This document shows, in pieces, positions 24,726 to 36,689 of a DNA stretch of 64,000 nt. The notes under the pieces were generated by a model, which worked only from the letters and a program-made list of their open reading frames with translations, was not told where the DNA came from and ran no database searches. Origin of the DNA: Parasitella parasitica (taxonomy: Eukaryota > Mucoromycota > Mucoromycetes > Mucorales > Mucoraceae); contig MU619329.1 in NCBI GenBank assembly GCA_025201805.1, positions 21,128-85,127 on the forward strand, read 5' to 3'. Numbering within the stretch: position 1 is the stretch's first letter; each line of letters opens with the position of its first letter. The translations under genes and the position numbers were made by a program.

Positions 24726-25059
24726 GATACCACCCAAATTGATCATTACAGAAAAGCTTTAAGTTGATGTGATCAAATGCTATGTACTCGACATAACTTG
24801 AATTTGTCTCTAAAGTTTAAATCGGCTTTTATATTAGACAGCATGCTGAGATTTATAATTTTTTTTGTGCCAGGTATGCTACTGCGGCAAACGATTTGGT
24901 TGATACAGCTTACTTTCAACTTTGAAGGTATGTTTATTGTAAAATTAAGACAGTTAACTATAGAATCATGATAATTAATGATCACGGATCAATAAACGTA
25001 GTATAATAATAGTATAAATCCCAATTGTTATACGTCTTTACTGCGCACATTACAGTACA

Positions 25060-25450
25060 TGTAGTCTATATGATCTGCCATAATTATAGACAGGAGATCA
25101 TGGCAATGTACTTCAATTGAAGATTGAAGATTGTCCAATGATGTGATGTGATACGCTTGTGTAAATTGGCGAATAAAGTCTCTGTTTCAAATCAAGAAGG
25201 TTATTCCTGTAAGTAACACAGATCTGAGCACCAGGATAAAGGTTAAGGCTCTGTCAGATCAAAGACATGTAGCCCTTGCTGTATAACCTCATATCGTACC
25301 CTGTCAAGTAGATTGTCACTGTGAATTAATCTTGTCAATTAGTAATCTAAATAAGTCACCATAAATTTATGTAGTTGTAAAAAGTATAAATAGCAGATGC
25401 AATTTCGATCTTAAATAAAGTATCTTTAAGTTTTCGTATCTCGTTAACAT
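25060..25450 (+). repeat. Possible solo LTR
   Basis: The segment has the internal order of a fungal retrotransposon LTR: a TATA box (TATAAATA, 25385-25392), then a polyadenylation-like AATAAA at 25414-25419, then a T-rich end near 25450. Exact borders, TG/CA ends and a target-site duplication were not established and no second copy is in the window, so this is a guess from composition. Confidence 0.25.
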
Positions 25451-25828
25451 TTGGCTTTTGTTATCTTTTTTAACCCAACACTAGTATACCAATTTAAAAT
25501 AATTGGCTGAATCAAAAGTGGACAACAAATCATTGAAATAGGAAATTTATTTCACAATAACCAATGAATACTTCAATTTTTAAGCTCATTTTTATCAGAA
25601 AATCATTGAGACTTTACAAAATAATTTAAACAATACTCCTCCGCACGCTTCATACCAACAAGACAAACTTGATCCAAGAAAAACATTACACAGGAGACCA
25701 TACAGCTTAAATCTGAGTTTCAAATATTACAACTCCGAATTTCGAAAAATTCGCGCGACCGATTCATGGGAAATTTGACAATATCTACCATAACATACCA
25801 TCTAAGAGACATCCAAAGCTGCAAAAGA

Positions 25829-26098
25829 GTCAACGCTTAGCTTTTCAGGTTAGGTCATGGTTCTACGGTCATTTTAGCAAAAGTGGTGTGTAAATATTTG
25901 ATATTGATGATAAATATTGAAAAATAAAACTGTTTTTGTGGATAACTTTTGATAGAGACATTTCCCAGTGGAAATCAAGTTATGCTCAGATAGCGATGAT
26001 CATGCCTGTTTTTATGAAGCATAAAACAGGGGTTATATTGCTCTTTATCGTAGCGTATCAGTGTTAATATGCGATTTTCGTATGGTTTCCGCAGATAA
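25829..26098 (+). mobile_element. Truncated copy of the Fanzor-element 5' end
   Basis: Positions 25951-26098 match 3350-3196 (minus strand), including the line GAAATCAAGTTATGCTCAG and GCGATGATCATGCCTGTT. Upstream, 25829-25950 matches 59830-59955 (GGTCATTTTAGCA, AAAAATAAAACTG). Translation in the element frame hits a TAA after about 45 codons, so no protein is made. A second partial start (26137-26190) follows directly with the same GTTTTCCAAGTTAGATC motif. Confidence 0.65.
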
Positions 26099-26534
26099 CT
26101 TACTAGATTTAAAAAAATCATACAAATGTTTTCGCCAAATAATAGCTCCAATTCAACGCTGAGTTTTCCAAGTTAGATCACGGTTCTACGGTTTGTGTAG
26201 TAGAACGAGCAGCTATTGGAATTTTATAGCAATTGGTCTTTGATGAGAGTTATCATATGCATGCAATTGTCGAAACACATATAATATGTCCAACACAAAC
26301 ATTTAAGTTCTTTACATCAAATAATTATTAGCTCTATATCTGACTCAAAGTAGCAATTATTTAAAATGATTAAAGGAAACAGCATAGGTAGTGAAATATA
26401 GCTCATTAATAATACGGTACATTCTCTTCTGATTTAATTATAATAATCTGCTAATAAGTCAGCATTGATTCTCGGATCAATGCTCCACTCAAAAAAAGCT
26501 GATACACAACAAACCCAACTTTTATAAAAGGAAG

Positions 26535-26861
26535 ATGCCTTCACTTGATGTAATATCCAACAAACACTTTAATAAATATGAAGAAGCCACAACTTTTTTG
26601 CAGACGTATACATTTTACATTTATTCTGATTATTTTGTGGAAAGGGAATGTATCCTTACCCTTCACAGAAAAACAGATTGTGAGGCAATGGTAGTAGAGT
26701 ACCTTATTGAAACTGCAATTAGATATATTACACTAATGTTTCTTTTTATTCCATCACAGACAGAATCAATATTTTTTTTGAATACATCTTTTTACAGATG
26801 CGTCATTTTTTATGGGGAACAAAGGCACTTATCATGGTACATAATTCATGAAATCTTTTAG
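26535..26861 (+). CDS. Uncharacterised 108-codon ORF
   Basis: Begins MPSLDVISNKHFNKYEEATTF, 8 bases after a TATAAAA box (26523-26529) that lies too close to the ATG to be an ordinary core promoter. I do not recognise it. The N-terminal pattern (F-x-x-Y-EEA-x-x-FLQ) faintly resembles the start of FAR1/MULE-type transposase DNA-binding domains, which would fit its place in a repeat island. Codon content is AT-rich like the surroundings. It may be a remnant or chance. Confidence 0.22.
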   Translation: MPSLDVISNKHFNKYEEATTFLQTYTFYIYSDYFVERECILTLHRKTDCEAMVVEYLIETAIRYITLMFLFIPSQTESIFFLNTSFYRCVIFYGEQRHLSWYIIHEIF

Positions 26862-27274
26862 AGATTGATGAGATGAATATAGAAAATATGACCAAGTAGT
26901 AGTGTATGAAGAAGTGCGCTGAAAAGTTTACGAAAATGGGAACAATGGTGAATAAAATAAGCGTATAACTAACTTGACTTCACTCATGTCAGATACTAGC
27001 GTTCTTTACGTGAATAAATTCGCTCGCTTCGTAAGTCAGTCATTAAGTCCTATAATGCAAACAGCATTTCATACGCTCATTTTGCCGGCATGCTCTTTAT
27101 TTGTATACGAAGAATTATAAAAGACCATCATGATTCAGGCTATTTTTCTTGTCGCATTTCGAAGTGTTCAATGTTGAGAGCGTTAGTATTCCGGTTAAGT
27201 CACAATAACGAACATCTGTTCATTTTTTCTTTTCGTTTTTACCTCTATAATACTTTTAAAAAGTTTACAAGCAA

Positions 27275-27895
27275 ATGAGACTTGGTTCACTTAGTGCAGA
27301 GTTAGATGCCATCACAAGAGAGTTCGACTACGGTATTGTGCCAGGGTCAGCAACTGTATTTGTGAAAGATGAAGTAAATGGAATCGGCCGTCTTGACCTC
27401 ACTTTATTGGAAGGTGTTATGATTGTGTTGGAAGTTACTGACGAAGGCTACAAGGTAATAGAGCATAGAATTAAAGCAAAGCAAGCAAGATGAACAAGCA
27501 GTTTGTAGGTCACATCCTGCTCTCCTCTTTGCAATGTAGATCCTGCGCTATCCACTGCACATACTGTACAAGCTCACCTTGAAAAACCATTTGAAAGCAT
27601 GGAGAATTTATTAATGACCATATCGCCCATGTTTCGAGATAGATTCCAACAAGAACTTTACAGTAAACTCCAAAGTGTTCAGCAACAACAGCAACAACAA
27701 CCTTTGCATCCTACTTCGTTACATATAAATCAATCATTAGCATCATCACAACCTGAGTTAACCAATCAACCTAATAATATTTATACACCAATGAACACAA
27801 CCACAGGGGCAATCACATCAACATCATCAGCACCTAATACAGACACTCATTCTGATTTAAATGCGTTTGATAATTTAAACAAATGGATAAATTAA
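27275..27895 (+). CDS. GSKIP-domain (DUF727) protein
   Basis: Exons 27275-27454 and 27509-27895 give 189 codons (188 aa). This intron (54 nt) was chosen because a second acceptor at 27539 breaks the frame. Residues around LTLLEGVMIVLEVTDEGYKV and FESMENLLMTISPMFRDRFQ correspond to the GSKIP fold, which in animals binds GSK3-beta and the PKA RII subunit and in Clu/FMT proteins forms an N-terminal domain. The C-terminal third is a Gln-rich and Ser/Thr/Asn-rich tail (QQQQQQQ) probably without fold. What it binds in fungi is not shown by the sequence. Confidence 0.7.
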
Positions 27896-27946
27896 ATCAA
27901 GACATTCTTTATTTGTAAAAACGAATCAATTTTTGCTTTTTCATTT

Positions 27947-30051
27947 TTAGATGAGACTTCTAACAGTACCCATTATGCCCAAAGAAGCTGCAATAAACAA
28001 CAAGAAGTAGCTTAATGCAATTTCTTTCGCAGACATGGTATTCTTGAATAGTTTTAAATGGCACATCAATGGGAATATACCGGAAATAATAAATGAGAAG
28101 AGTGCCCCTAACAATGACATGATTTGATCGAAGTTGGGTAATAGAATGGCTAGCATGACGATGAATGCAGATGTCAAAATAACGCCTCCAGTTTTTATAA
28201 CAGGCTTTCTCCAACTTGACCTGCTAAGCCAATCGTCAATAGCAGGATAGCTTGTCAATCCAATTTGCCAGCTCAAAACCACAGGATTTAAGGTTAACCC
28301 GTATTTTGCGATAGGGTTTAGAGCTATAAGCCAGACAGCCAATCTATTCAGCATTTGATTATACTCTGGAATTGTAACCAGATTTTGTGTAATCTATTTT
28401 AAATTATTTAAATCATAAATTTGTACTCGGTAAATATATCTCACGATTATTTTATTACCTCCTGCATGGTATCTGATCCAAACATTGCATATCCACTTGC
28501 TGCTACTGTCATGTACACAAAAGCTGTGACAATATAAGTGTAATTCACCATCTTCTTATATTCTTTCGGTGATTCCATATCTCTGTAGATTGTCGGGAAG
28601 ACAGCATGGCCAGCAAAGCCCGCCATAATCAATCCAAAACTCATTGGAACGGCCATCCAATCCTCGGGAAGTACAGAAGCATCCTAAGAAAATATACAGA
28701 AGGTGTGTGAACAAACAGAAAGTCTATTACCAAATAAGGTTTTCAAATGAAGAAGATACGTTACTGCTGCAAATTCGTGTAGACTTCCAGGAGCATCTGG
28801 TTTGGATAAACCATCGTATAAGATCACAGCGAGCAGACTAAATACGCTCAAAATACCAAGCAGGCTTGTGTAAGATAAATGGCGTACGGGTATAAACAGT
28901 GTAGGTGTCAATATCAAAAAGGAAATACAACGAATCAAAAGAGGATCGTGCCCTGGAAATAAACTTTCGATGCCATCGCTCAATAAAACAACCAGTGCAA
29001 TGCTAATATTTTGCTTTGTAAATCAGTTGTTAAGTGGAATATATAAGCAATTATTTACCTGCAAGTGATTAATTCTGTAAGAAATAAAAATGAGATAAAT
29101 ATTCTGCCCCTGACACCATAAGCATTAGCTCCCATATCACCGTATGTACGAGAATCGGGATCAGTGTCCAAACATTTCGCCAACAATTTAGCAGTGTAAT
29201 TGGTAAGGCCAAAACAAAAAATAAATACAATTAGCCCGATAGCCCATCCAGCGTTCTACCCTAAACTGTCACTTGATTGCAATGTTATTTTTTCTATAAA
29301 AAAGATTTACCTTAAATCCTAATGGCAATGCTAAAATCCCTACACCAATCAAGATGTTGATAGAGTTGAAAATGCTCTGCAAAAAAGAAGACTTTTTTGG
29401 GATCACATGTTGTTGCGGGTAGCTGTCAGCCACTGTCATGACACTTGCACAAGTATCCACCTTCTGTAGCGATGGAAACAAGAGCGGTGTTCTCTCATGA
29501 AGAGTTCCTTCTGAGTTACGCCTTGATGAAGACTGATTTTGATATCTGAAGAGTAACAACACAAAATAGAGTTTGAGAATCCGCTTTTTTTTTTTTTTTC
29601 TAGTTTCTTTTAGGGAAGATTCTATGTTGTACAATCTGTACTAATGGGAGGGGGAAGGGAAGGGATGACAAGAAAAAAAGCAGGAGTGAAGGGTATCTAG
29701 TGTGTAGACATACCTTGGTAAATAACTAGAATGAGCAGAACAAGCATCATAGTCATCGTCATCATTCGTCTATTTGTAATTTGTTTAAATTTTTTGATCC
29801 ACGAAAGTACAATGAAAGAAACTTACCATGCCTCCTTCAGAAACCAATACGTTTTCAGCCATGTGCATCATTGAAGTTCTAGAGTACGAGCCAACAAATG
29901 TTTCTATACGATCTTTAAAAGATTGGCTCAGTTGAGCATCTGGATCTTGAAGGTAGCCATTGTTTTGACTAGGAGACCCATCTTCTGGTAGCATTCCTCG
30001 ATGCTCAGGATGTAGATTTGGTATATGTAAGCTACTGTTTTTATCTGTCAT
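27947..30051 (-). CDS. AVT1: Vacuolar amino acid transporter, AVT1 / SLC32-like
   Basis: Amino-acid/H+ antiporter-type permease of the AAAP family, probably in the vacuolar membrane. Seven exons (29827-30051, 29714-29769, 29311-29545, 29059-29255, 28765-29002, 28459-28683, 27947-28394 with the acceptor placing its first coding base at 28393) sum to 541 codons (540 aa). A roughly 150-residue hydrophilic N terminus with RTPLLF-type dileucine sequence precedes the first membrane segment (NSINILIGVGILALPLGFK, the family signature). About eleven hydrophobic segments follow. PMSFGLIMAGFAGHAVFPTIYRDM is also typical. The 60-base A tract lies just upstream of the start. Confidence 0.9.
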
Positions 30052-30082
30052 TTCAAAATAAATTTGTAAGTATAAATAATAT

Positions 30083-30086
<4 letters not shown>

Positions 30087-30146
<60 letters not shown>
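30087..30146. repeat. 60-base homopolymer A tract
   Basis: Uninterrupted run of 60 A on the plus strand (poly-T on the coding strand of AVT1). It lies 36 bases upstream of the AVT1 ATG and 75 bases beyond the MED21 stop. Such tracts disfavour nucleosomes and may form a promoter element. The exact length is prone to sequencing or assembly error. Confidence 0.8.
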
Positions 30147-30149
<3 letters not shown>

Positions 30150-30220
30150 GGCATGAGCTTATAAATCTACCTGATTACTTTATTTGGTAAAAAACGAAAA
30201 ACTGGCTTGTAAAAAAAAAT

Positions 30221-30926
30221 CTAGCCTTCTATTATAGATTGACTTTGCTCATCCGCTATTGCTCGTAGCGATTGATTTATCTGCTGCTTTACCATTTCTA
30301 CGGCATAACAATATTAATTTCATGGTAGACAGCAATTTCCACGATGACATACCCATTTCTTTCACTGCTTCTTCGTATTCCTCGCTTGCAATTCGATTTT
30401 CTTCTTCAAGTGATTTCAATAGATTGATCTATGTTAATTGCATTGCATAAATAATTCCATTTGCATGCATCAAACTCAAGCTTTCTTCACCTGCTCTTCT
30501 TCAGTTTGCTGAATGCCCGGTAAAACTTCTATAAGTGAGTCGATTTCTTTGGCTTTTTTTACTAAATCTGTTGCTAGTTCTCGCATATTTTCTATTTACG
30601 ATTGAACATCAGGATCTTTTTTTTTGCATCTAGATGGTTTAGTACCTTGAAACACTTCAGGCTCATCTGCTTGTACTAGAAACCGAGTAGAGCTGATTAA
30701 ATTAATGTTATTCGGCTTTTTTTTTCTATGTATATACTTTTAGGTTGGGCCACTGGTATATTTTGGTTGAGCTCTGCCATGCCAGACTTTTCGTGAACGT
30801 AATATATACTATTTGTAAACATTCTTGCCATCTATTTAATTGCTCAATCATAATGTGCGCGAAGGTAGCTATTGGCTTTACACTTACGGCGTCGATGGCA
30901 TCTTGTAATTGTGTTAATCTGTCCAT
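30221..30926 (-). CDS. MED21: Mediator complex subunit 21 (Srb7)
   Basis: Middle-module subunit of Mediator that links activators to RNA polymerase II. Six small exons (30888-30926, 30738-30831, 30646-30675, 30491-30591, 30353-30428, 30221-30297) sum to 139 codons (138 aa; human 144). MDRLTQLQDAID is the family start. LATDLVKKAKEIDSLIEVLPG and the helical EEENRIASEEYEEAVK complete the coiled-coil hairpin. The third exon is only 30 bases; an upstream acceptor at TTAATCAG fails the frame, whereas TTTCTAG (30676-30677) keeps it. Same strand as AVT1. Confidence 0.87.
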
Positions 30927-32967
30927 GATTTATATATTTAAAAAAGTGGAGAATACACAAACAAAATTTTCCTTGTAGTTTGTTGTTCAAATTCTTAAAT
31001 CCCAGCAACCTTGTCAGGCATTTGGGTTGCTCAAAGTTGCATCTTACTGTACCGCATAGAGAAGGAGACGTTAATTGTCGGATGGTTCTATCAGGCATAT
31101 TCAAAGGTGCCCAAAGCTACATCTTTTTGAATTTTTAATAGATAGATTATATTGAACTGTTAAATTATGTTGTACTTAACAGATACTTTTTTGTTTTCAT
31201 CGTACCCTCAAATATTGGCTCTCCATAATACACAGTAAATAGTTTATTTTTATCAATAGAGTTGCCTTGACAACCTAAATATGTCACCAGAACTACAGGA
31301 TCAAGCCATTGAAATCATCAGAAATATAATCGTAGCAAAAGTTCATATCTACCCAATCCTTAAAAAAGACATTTGCTAATTATTAAATCACGCGATGAAG
31401 ATTGGTTCATGAAACACAAGCCCACATAGCTAATGTCTTCATCAACTAATCCTTTATGGAGATGCAAGAGCCTGTCAAACATTTTAAACACTCCATGCAT
31501 TATATTTTGAATCAAATCTTTTCTTTCCTGGATTGTTAATAGTCTTCAATCCTTATTGCGTACATGAGTATCTTTAAGTTCTCTTTTTATTCCTCTGAGT
31601 TTCTGGACATCAGATAGCAGAAATCAGAATGAAAGGCAATTCTTCTCATGAACAAAAAGTATGCATGATTACAGAGATTAATCGAATATACCCTTAGGTC
31701 CATCAAGTTTGTTGGATGACCAAAATCAGGGTTTGTTTCATTGGTTAGTTTGCTTGTTTTCTTGTATTTTCAGCTATTTTGAAAACAAAAATCTACCCAT
31801 CTAACTGTTCTATTGACAAATACAATTACGGTTGCTTAAAACTGCAAAAAAAAAAAGGAGGGTGTGGAACAATGCTAATTCTAATCTTGAGTATACACAT
31901 TAAGCTATACAAAGTACAACAGTTCGCATGAGATCTATGCCGTACAGCCCATAAATAATCATACTTCCGACATGTCTTTGTGCAATCCTCCCATGCTGGG
32001 GGCATGCATTCTGTTTTACTATGTGTGGATATATATTTGGTTTTCCTAAAGGATGTCTTCCCTACCGCTTGAGGCGCCCTTTTGAGCGGCATTGTCACAT
32101 TTACTCTAGTGAGGAAAATGAATCTTGGTCATTTCATTAGAAAAATATCAATCAGGAAGCAGGAGACATTTGGGGCCATGTCAATTGTCATTAGCCAAGG
32201 AGGATTCAGGATAGCTTTCTTGATTTATGTCTGTCCTCTTCCTTGGGAAGTGCCTAACGTTATCATGTCACTTTGTGATGCTGTAAGCTTCAAAACTTAA
32301 TGTTCGGTGGCTTTCTGGTTTCTGTTAAACCAGGCATAGAAGTATGGGTTGAGTCGCAATTAGCAACGTTAACCGACGCCATTTTGCCGCCTGAAGCACA
32401 TAGGTTGCATTGGTAAGATAAAGGGAAATATCTTGAGAAGCTCTGCGTAGTAAAATAATTAACTCCATTGCTGATAACAGTACTGAATAATTATAGTAAT
32501 AGGTCAGCGAGGTGATGAACATATTCTCATTCACTGAATACAGCACCTAATTCCTCGGATGTAAACTTTGCTAAACAAGTACTGTATTTTTGTTGTTTAA
32601 AAAGTAAGCATGATTTGAAGAACGCAACTTGGAATTTCTGGCTTTGCATATATTGCGCTATCCCTCATTTCTAGCATTAAAATGTCTTATGGGATGTTTA
32701 AAGTGGAGGAAGTACCCTTTTGTCTTGTAGAAACACATCATTAATCAGTCTTTCATTAGAATTATACACATAGAGAGCTTGGTACATGTTCCCCCTCCGG
32801 ATAGGAAGTTATTGACGAAAAGGATAAAAGTTAACCCCAAACCTTTTATGAGGAGGTTAAAGTGCAGCAGCACGCGCCAGTATTTATACAAAGGTATTAT
32901 ACTTTTTCCACAGTTACATAAATCTCACCTATGGTGGTAATAAGCTACAATACGTTTTAAATCATCT
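30927..32967. other. Intergenic region, no gene seen
   Basis: About 2 kb between MED21 and the aminopeptidase. I found no ORF with conserved content, no tRNA-like fold and no repeat shared with the rest of the window. The right end contains a TTTATACAAAGG stretch (32882-32893) that may belong to the aminopeptidase promoter. Confidence 0.45.
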
Positions 32968-34969
32968 ATGACTAATTTCAACGCACCCGATAGTTCAATC
33001 CAATTCCAGTTAAAGAAGGTTTTCTTTGTGTACAATGCACATTAGCCAAGTAAATAGCTAATTCTTTAGTTGTATAGCTCAAGATTTTATTGAATTTGTC
33101 AACAAGTCTCCTTCTCCTTTTCATGCTACTTTTGAGGCCTCAGAAATTCTCAAGGCTGCTGGTTTTAAAGAGATCAAGGAGCGTGATAGTTGGAATGATG
33201 GCCTTATTCAGCGTAATGGTAAATATTTCTTTACTCGAAATGGCTCTGCCCTTGTAGCTTTTGAAGTTGGTGGCAAGTACAATCCTGGCAATGGTTTCTC
33301 CATTATTGGAGCCCATACTGATTCTCCTTGTCTCAAGGTGAGCTATTTCACTTAAATTTTGGTTGTCGCTCATGTTAGTGTTATCACTCGGTAGATCAAA
33401 CCTATTTCCAAAAAAGATAAATCAGGATATCTTGAGGTTGGTGTACAACTTTATGGCGGTGGTATCTGGTAAGACGAGAGAAAAGGACAGTAGACGAGTG
33501 ATATTCATACACACATCTGCTTATTAGGCACACTTGGTTTGACCGAGATTTGAGTGTAGCTGGTCGTGTTCTTGTTGAACAAGAAGATGGTACCTTTAAG
33601 CATACTTTGGTCAAAGTTGACAGGTAATATCTTCGAAGTGTAACCATCAAAGTAGCAACAAAAAAAAAACTAAATCATGCCGTGATAGACCTATTTTGCG
33701 CATTCCTACCCTAGCAATTCACTTAGACCGTACTGTTAATGAAAAGCTCACATTCAACAAGGAAACTCAATTAGCTCCCATCCTTGCCACCGCAGCAAAA
33801 GCGTAAGTAGTCAAAGCGTATCATGAAAAAGTACGATAATGAACCCTTATTGTAGTCAATTATCTGGTATCGAAGCTACCGAGGATGCTGAAGCTACAGC
33901 AAATCACCATCCCCTGTTAATTCAGATTTTGGCTGATGAAATGAACGTTAAGCGTGAGTCTTTCTCTAGTAACTGCTCCATTTGATGACTCATATTTCTT
34001 TAAAACAGCTCATCAAATCCGCGATTTTGAATTAGCCGTCTATGACACCCAAAAATCTGTAATTGGTGGTGCCTGCAATGAATTCATTTTTTCTCCTCGT
34101 CTCGATAACCTGGAGATGTCCTACTGTTCAATCATTGCATTGACTCAAGCCAAGGATATTGACAACGACAGCAACATCCGTATTGCCGCTCTCTTTGACA
34201 ACGAAGAAGTTGGATCCTTGACCGCCCATGGCGCTGATTCCAACCTTTTACCTGTTACTCTACAGCGCTTAGCCAATACACATGTCATTGATGCTGTCAA
34301 GAATGTATCGTTGACAGCTTTTGAGGAAGCCATCCACAAGAGTATTCTAGTTAGCGCTGACATGGCACACGCCATTAACCCCAACTACCCTGATAAACAT
34401 GAAGAAAACCATCGCCCTGAGATGCACAAGGGCACTGTCATTAAGGTGAATGCTAACCAGCGTTATGCTACCACCGCCGTAACAAGCCTGGTATTAAAGG
34501 AATTAGCAAAAAAGCATCAAATCCCAATCCAGGTACCGATCACAAGAACAAAGAAATGAGCATGCTTACTAAAATTTCAAGTGTAGGAATTCGTTGTGCG
34601 TAATGATTCTAGCTGTGGCTCCACTATCGGTCCAATGTTGAGTGCTAAGCTTGGTCTCCGTACAGTTGGTAAAGTATATTTATACATATATATTAAAATC
34701 GAGGGAGAGCAATACAAGGGGAAAAATTCTTGAGATTTTTTTTTTTTCTTTGCTGATACGTGTTTGTAGATATTGGTAATCCTCAATTGAGCATGCATTC
34801 GATCCGTGAAACTGGTGGTACAGAAGATGTCAAGCATGGTATTGATTTGCTCAGAGTAAGTTTGATCTACATATGCTCTCTAGAGTAACATACTGACGCA
34901 GACATTGCATTTAATCAGGTATTTTACGAGGAATTTGCTGTATTGGAAGAAAAGTTCATAGTCGATTAA
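32968..34969 (+). CDS. DNPEP: Aspartyl aminopeptidase (M18 family)
   Basis: Cytosolic zinc aminopeptidase that removes N-terminal Asp/Glu, relative of yeast Ape4. Exons 33078-33337, 33395-33468, 33528-33623, 33689-33802, 33856-33953, 34009-34532, 34587-34668, 34770-34855 and 34919-34969 are firm. With a 25-base first exon 32968-32992 the total is 470 codons (469 aa; human about 475). The donor of exon 1 (A then GTTCAA) is weak, so the first eight residues are uncertain. Landmarks are [21 protein letters not shown] (metal His), [21 protein letters not shown] (catalytic/metal Glu), [16 protein letters not shown] and SCGSTIGP. The propeptide of vacuolar Ape1-type enzymes is missing. Confidence 0.92.
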
Positions 34970-35185
34970 TTTACAAGGAGGTGTTTCTCCATATGTCGTA
35001 TAACATGGTAACATCGCATAACGCACTGAGTTCCAATGCACAATGAATAATAAACACACTATTATCTGGATCATGATGAGGCTTTGACTGATTTTTCTGG
35101 CTATTTTATCTCTTTTACTTTTTCTTTCCTTGGACCCTTTCTTCCTGATAACGGTTTTTCTTTTCTGCTCAACGTATACATTTAT

Positions 35186-36689
35186 ATGGAATCTACTGAT
35201 ACGAGCAACAATCTATATGAAACGCTTGGCATAACCAAATCAGCTACTGCTGATGAGATTAAAAAAGTAAATCAAAAAATTTTGATACACATGCCAGTAT
35301 TGACTGACATGCTCGAACAATGTTAGGCCTACCGAAAATTAGCATTGCGTTACCATCCGGACAAAAATCCCAATAGCACAGACAAAGTGAGTATAGTGCC
35401 ATAGTGTCTGTCTAAGACTTGCCATACTGACGTCTCTTTCTAGTTTAAAGAGATCAGCCACGCGTATGAAGTGCTTGGAGATGAACACAAGAGAAGAGTG
35501 TATGATAAGTATGGAGAGCTCGGTCTGCAGATGATGGACACTGTGGTCAGCCCTTTATTTGATCCTCAAGTCGAGTCTATGCTGTGTACTATATTGATGT
35601 CAGCGTCTTTACTATTCTCGCTGGTCATCATCTTCCTTGCGTTCCTGACGGTTCGCATTGACAATCTTGTTTTGTGGTCATGGTCGGTTGTGTGGATCCC
35701 GGCGTGGATCTTGAATGTATTCGTATTCTACTGTCTTGTTCAATACATATTGAAGCGCACAGAGAAGCAGGAAAATCAAGAGCAAGAGAACGGAGAAACA
35801 GAAGAGCATGCCAGTCGACTCAAACAACATGAACAACATTTGAAAATAGCCAAGAATACTATTCTCATGGTGAATTTTGTGCTGGCCCTTTTATTCCAGA
35901 TCTTTATTGTGCTACGACTAGATGGCAAAGTGATGTGGGCAGCATGCCAGGTGTTCATCCCTTATTTTGTATATGAAGGGATTCGATTTTGTGTCGATTG
36001 TATCAAAGCATTGGTGGGCTGTTTAGCACTTGTGTCATTGAAGGAATTAAGCCGAATGCCGTCATTCTTGTTCAAGCAATTCTGGTTCAGCGCCTTGAGA
36101 TTCTGCTTGTTTTTGCTTATTCCTTTGCGTATTGATCAAATCATACAGTGCTCTTGGGGTGTTGTGTTTATTCCACTTTATCTGGTCGGTATGAAATGGG
36201 CCCTGGAACTAGTGTATCGTTATCGAGTGTATTCAAAGATGACTCAGCCCGAGGTTGCACATCAAGGCAAAGTGACAGTACTGGCAGGAGCAGTTTTGTT
36301 TTGTATCGTGAGTGCCTTGTTTTATGCTCTGGTTGGGTTGATTGCGACAAGATTGGATGGATATCTATTTATAAAAATGGGCAACGTGTTTGTGCCATTA
36401 TTTATTGTTTTCGTAAGTGTTTCGAGTAGAGTATTATACAAATACACAAATACACTAAGTCTGCGCACATGTATAGTCTTTCTTTTTATGTTGCTCCGGG
36501 TGCTGCCTTCCGTGTCTTTTGCAAGTATCAGCTATCTCTGACTTGGAAGCCCATGAAACACAAACCTTGGTAGATGCAAATAGACGTATTACTGCATCTG
36601 GTGAATCCTATGCTATTAATGAATCCAGTACTGCTACGGCTTTTACGGCAACAAGCCCACCCACAGTAAGCAGTAGCCTGGCTAAATAA
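35186..36689 (+). CDS. DnaJ domain fused to a TMEM185-like multispanning membrane domain
   Basis: Exons 35186-35266, 35327-35386, 35444-36412 and 36477-36689 sum to 441 codons (440 aa). Residues 1-70 are a J domain ([33 protein letters not shown]) with the HPD motif needed to stimulate Hsp70. The rest has about eight to ten hydrophobic segments with the repeated pattern RIDNLVLWSWSVVWIPAW / LDGKVMWAACQVFIPYF / RIDQIIQCSWGVVFIPLY. This pattern is characteristic of the TMEM185 (fragile-X-F) family. A cysteine-rich CCSGCCLPCLL follows the last segments and the tail is Ser/Thr-rich. J-domain side chains would face the cytosol if the protein is in the ER membrane, which is inference. Confidence 0.83.

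Larger units (their letters stand above)
24362..27274. other. Gene-poor, repeat-rich island
   Basis: About 2.9 kb with strongly AT-rich sequence. It contains one copy of a 300-base repeat (24419-24725), a possible solo LTR (about 25060-25450), and a truncated copy of the Fanzor-element 5' end (25829-26098) with a second partial start at 26137-26190. A single 108-codon ORF lies at 26535-26861. The right end (27000-27274) holds the promoter of the GSKIP-domain gene. Confidence 0.55.
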
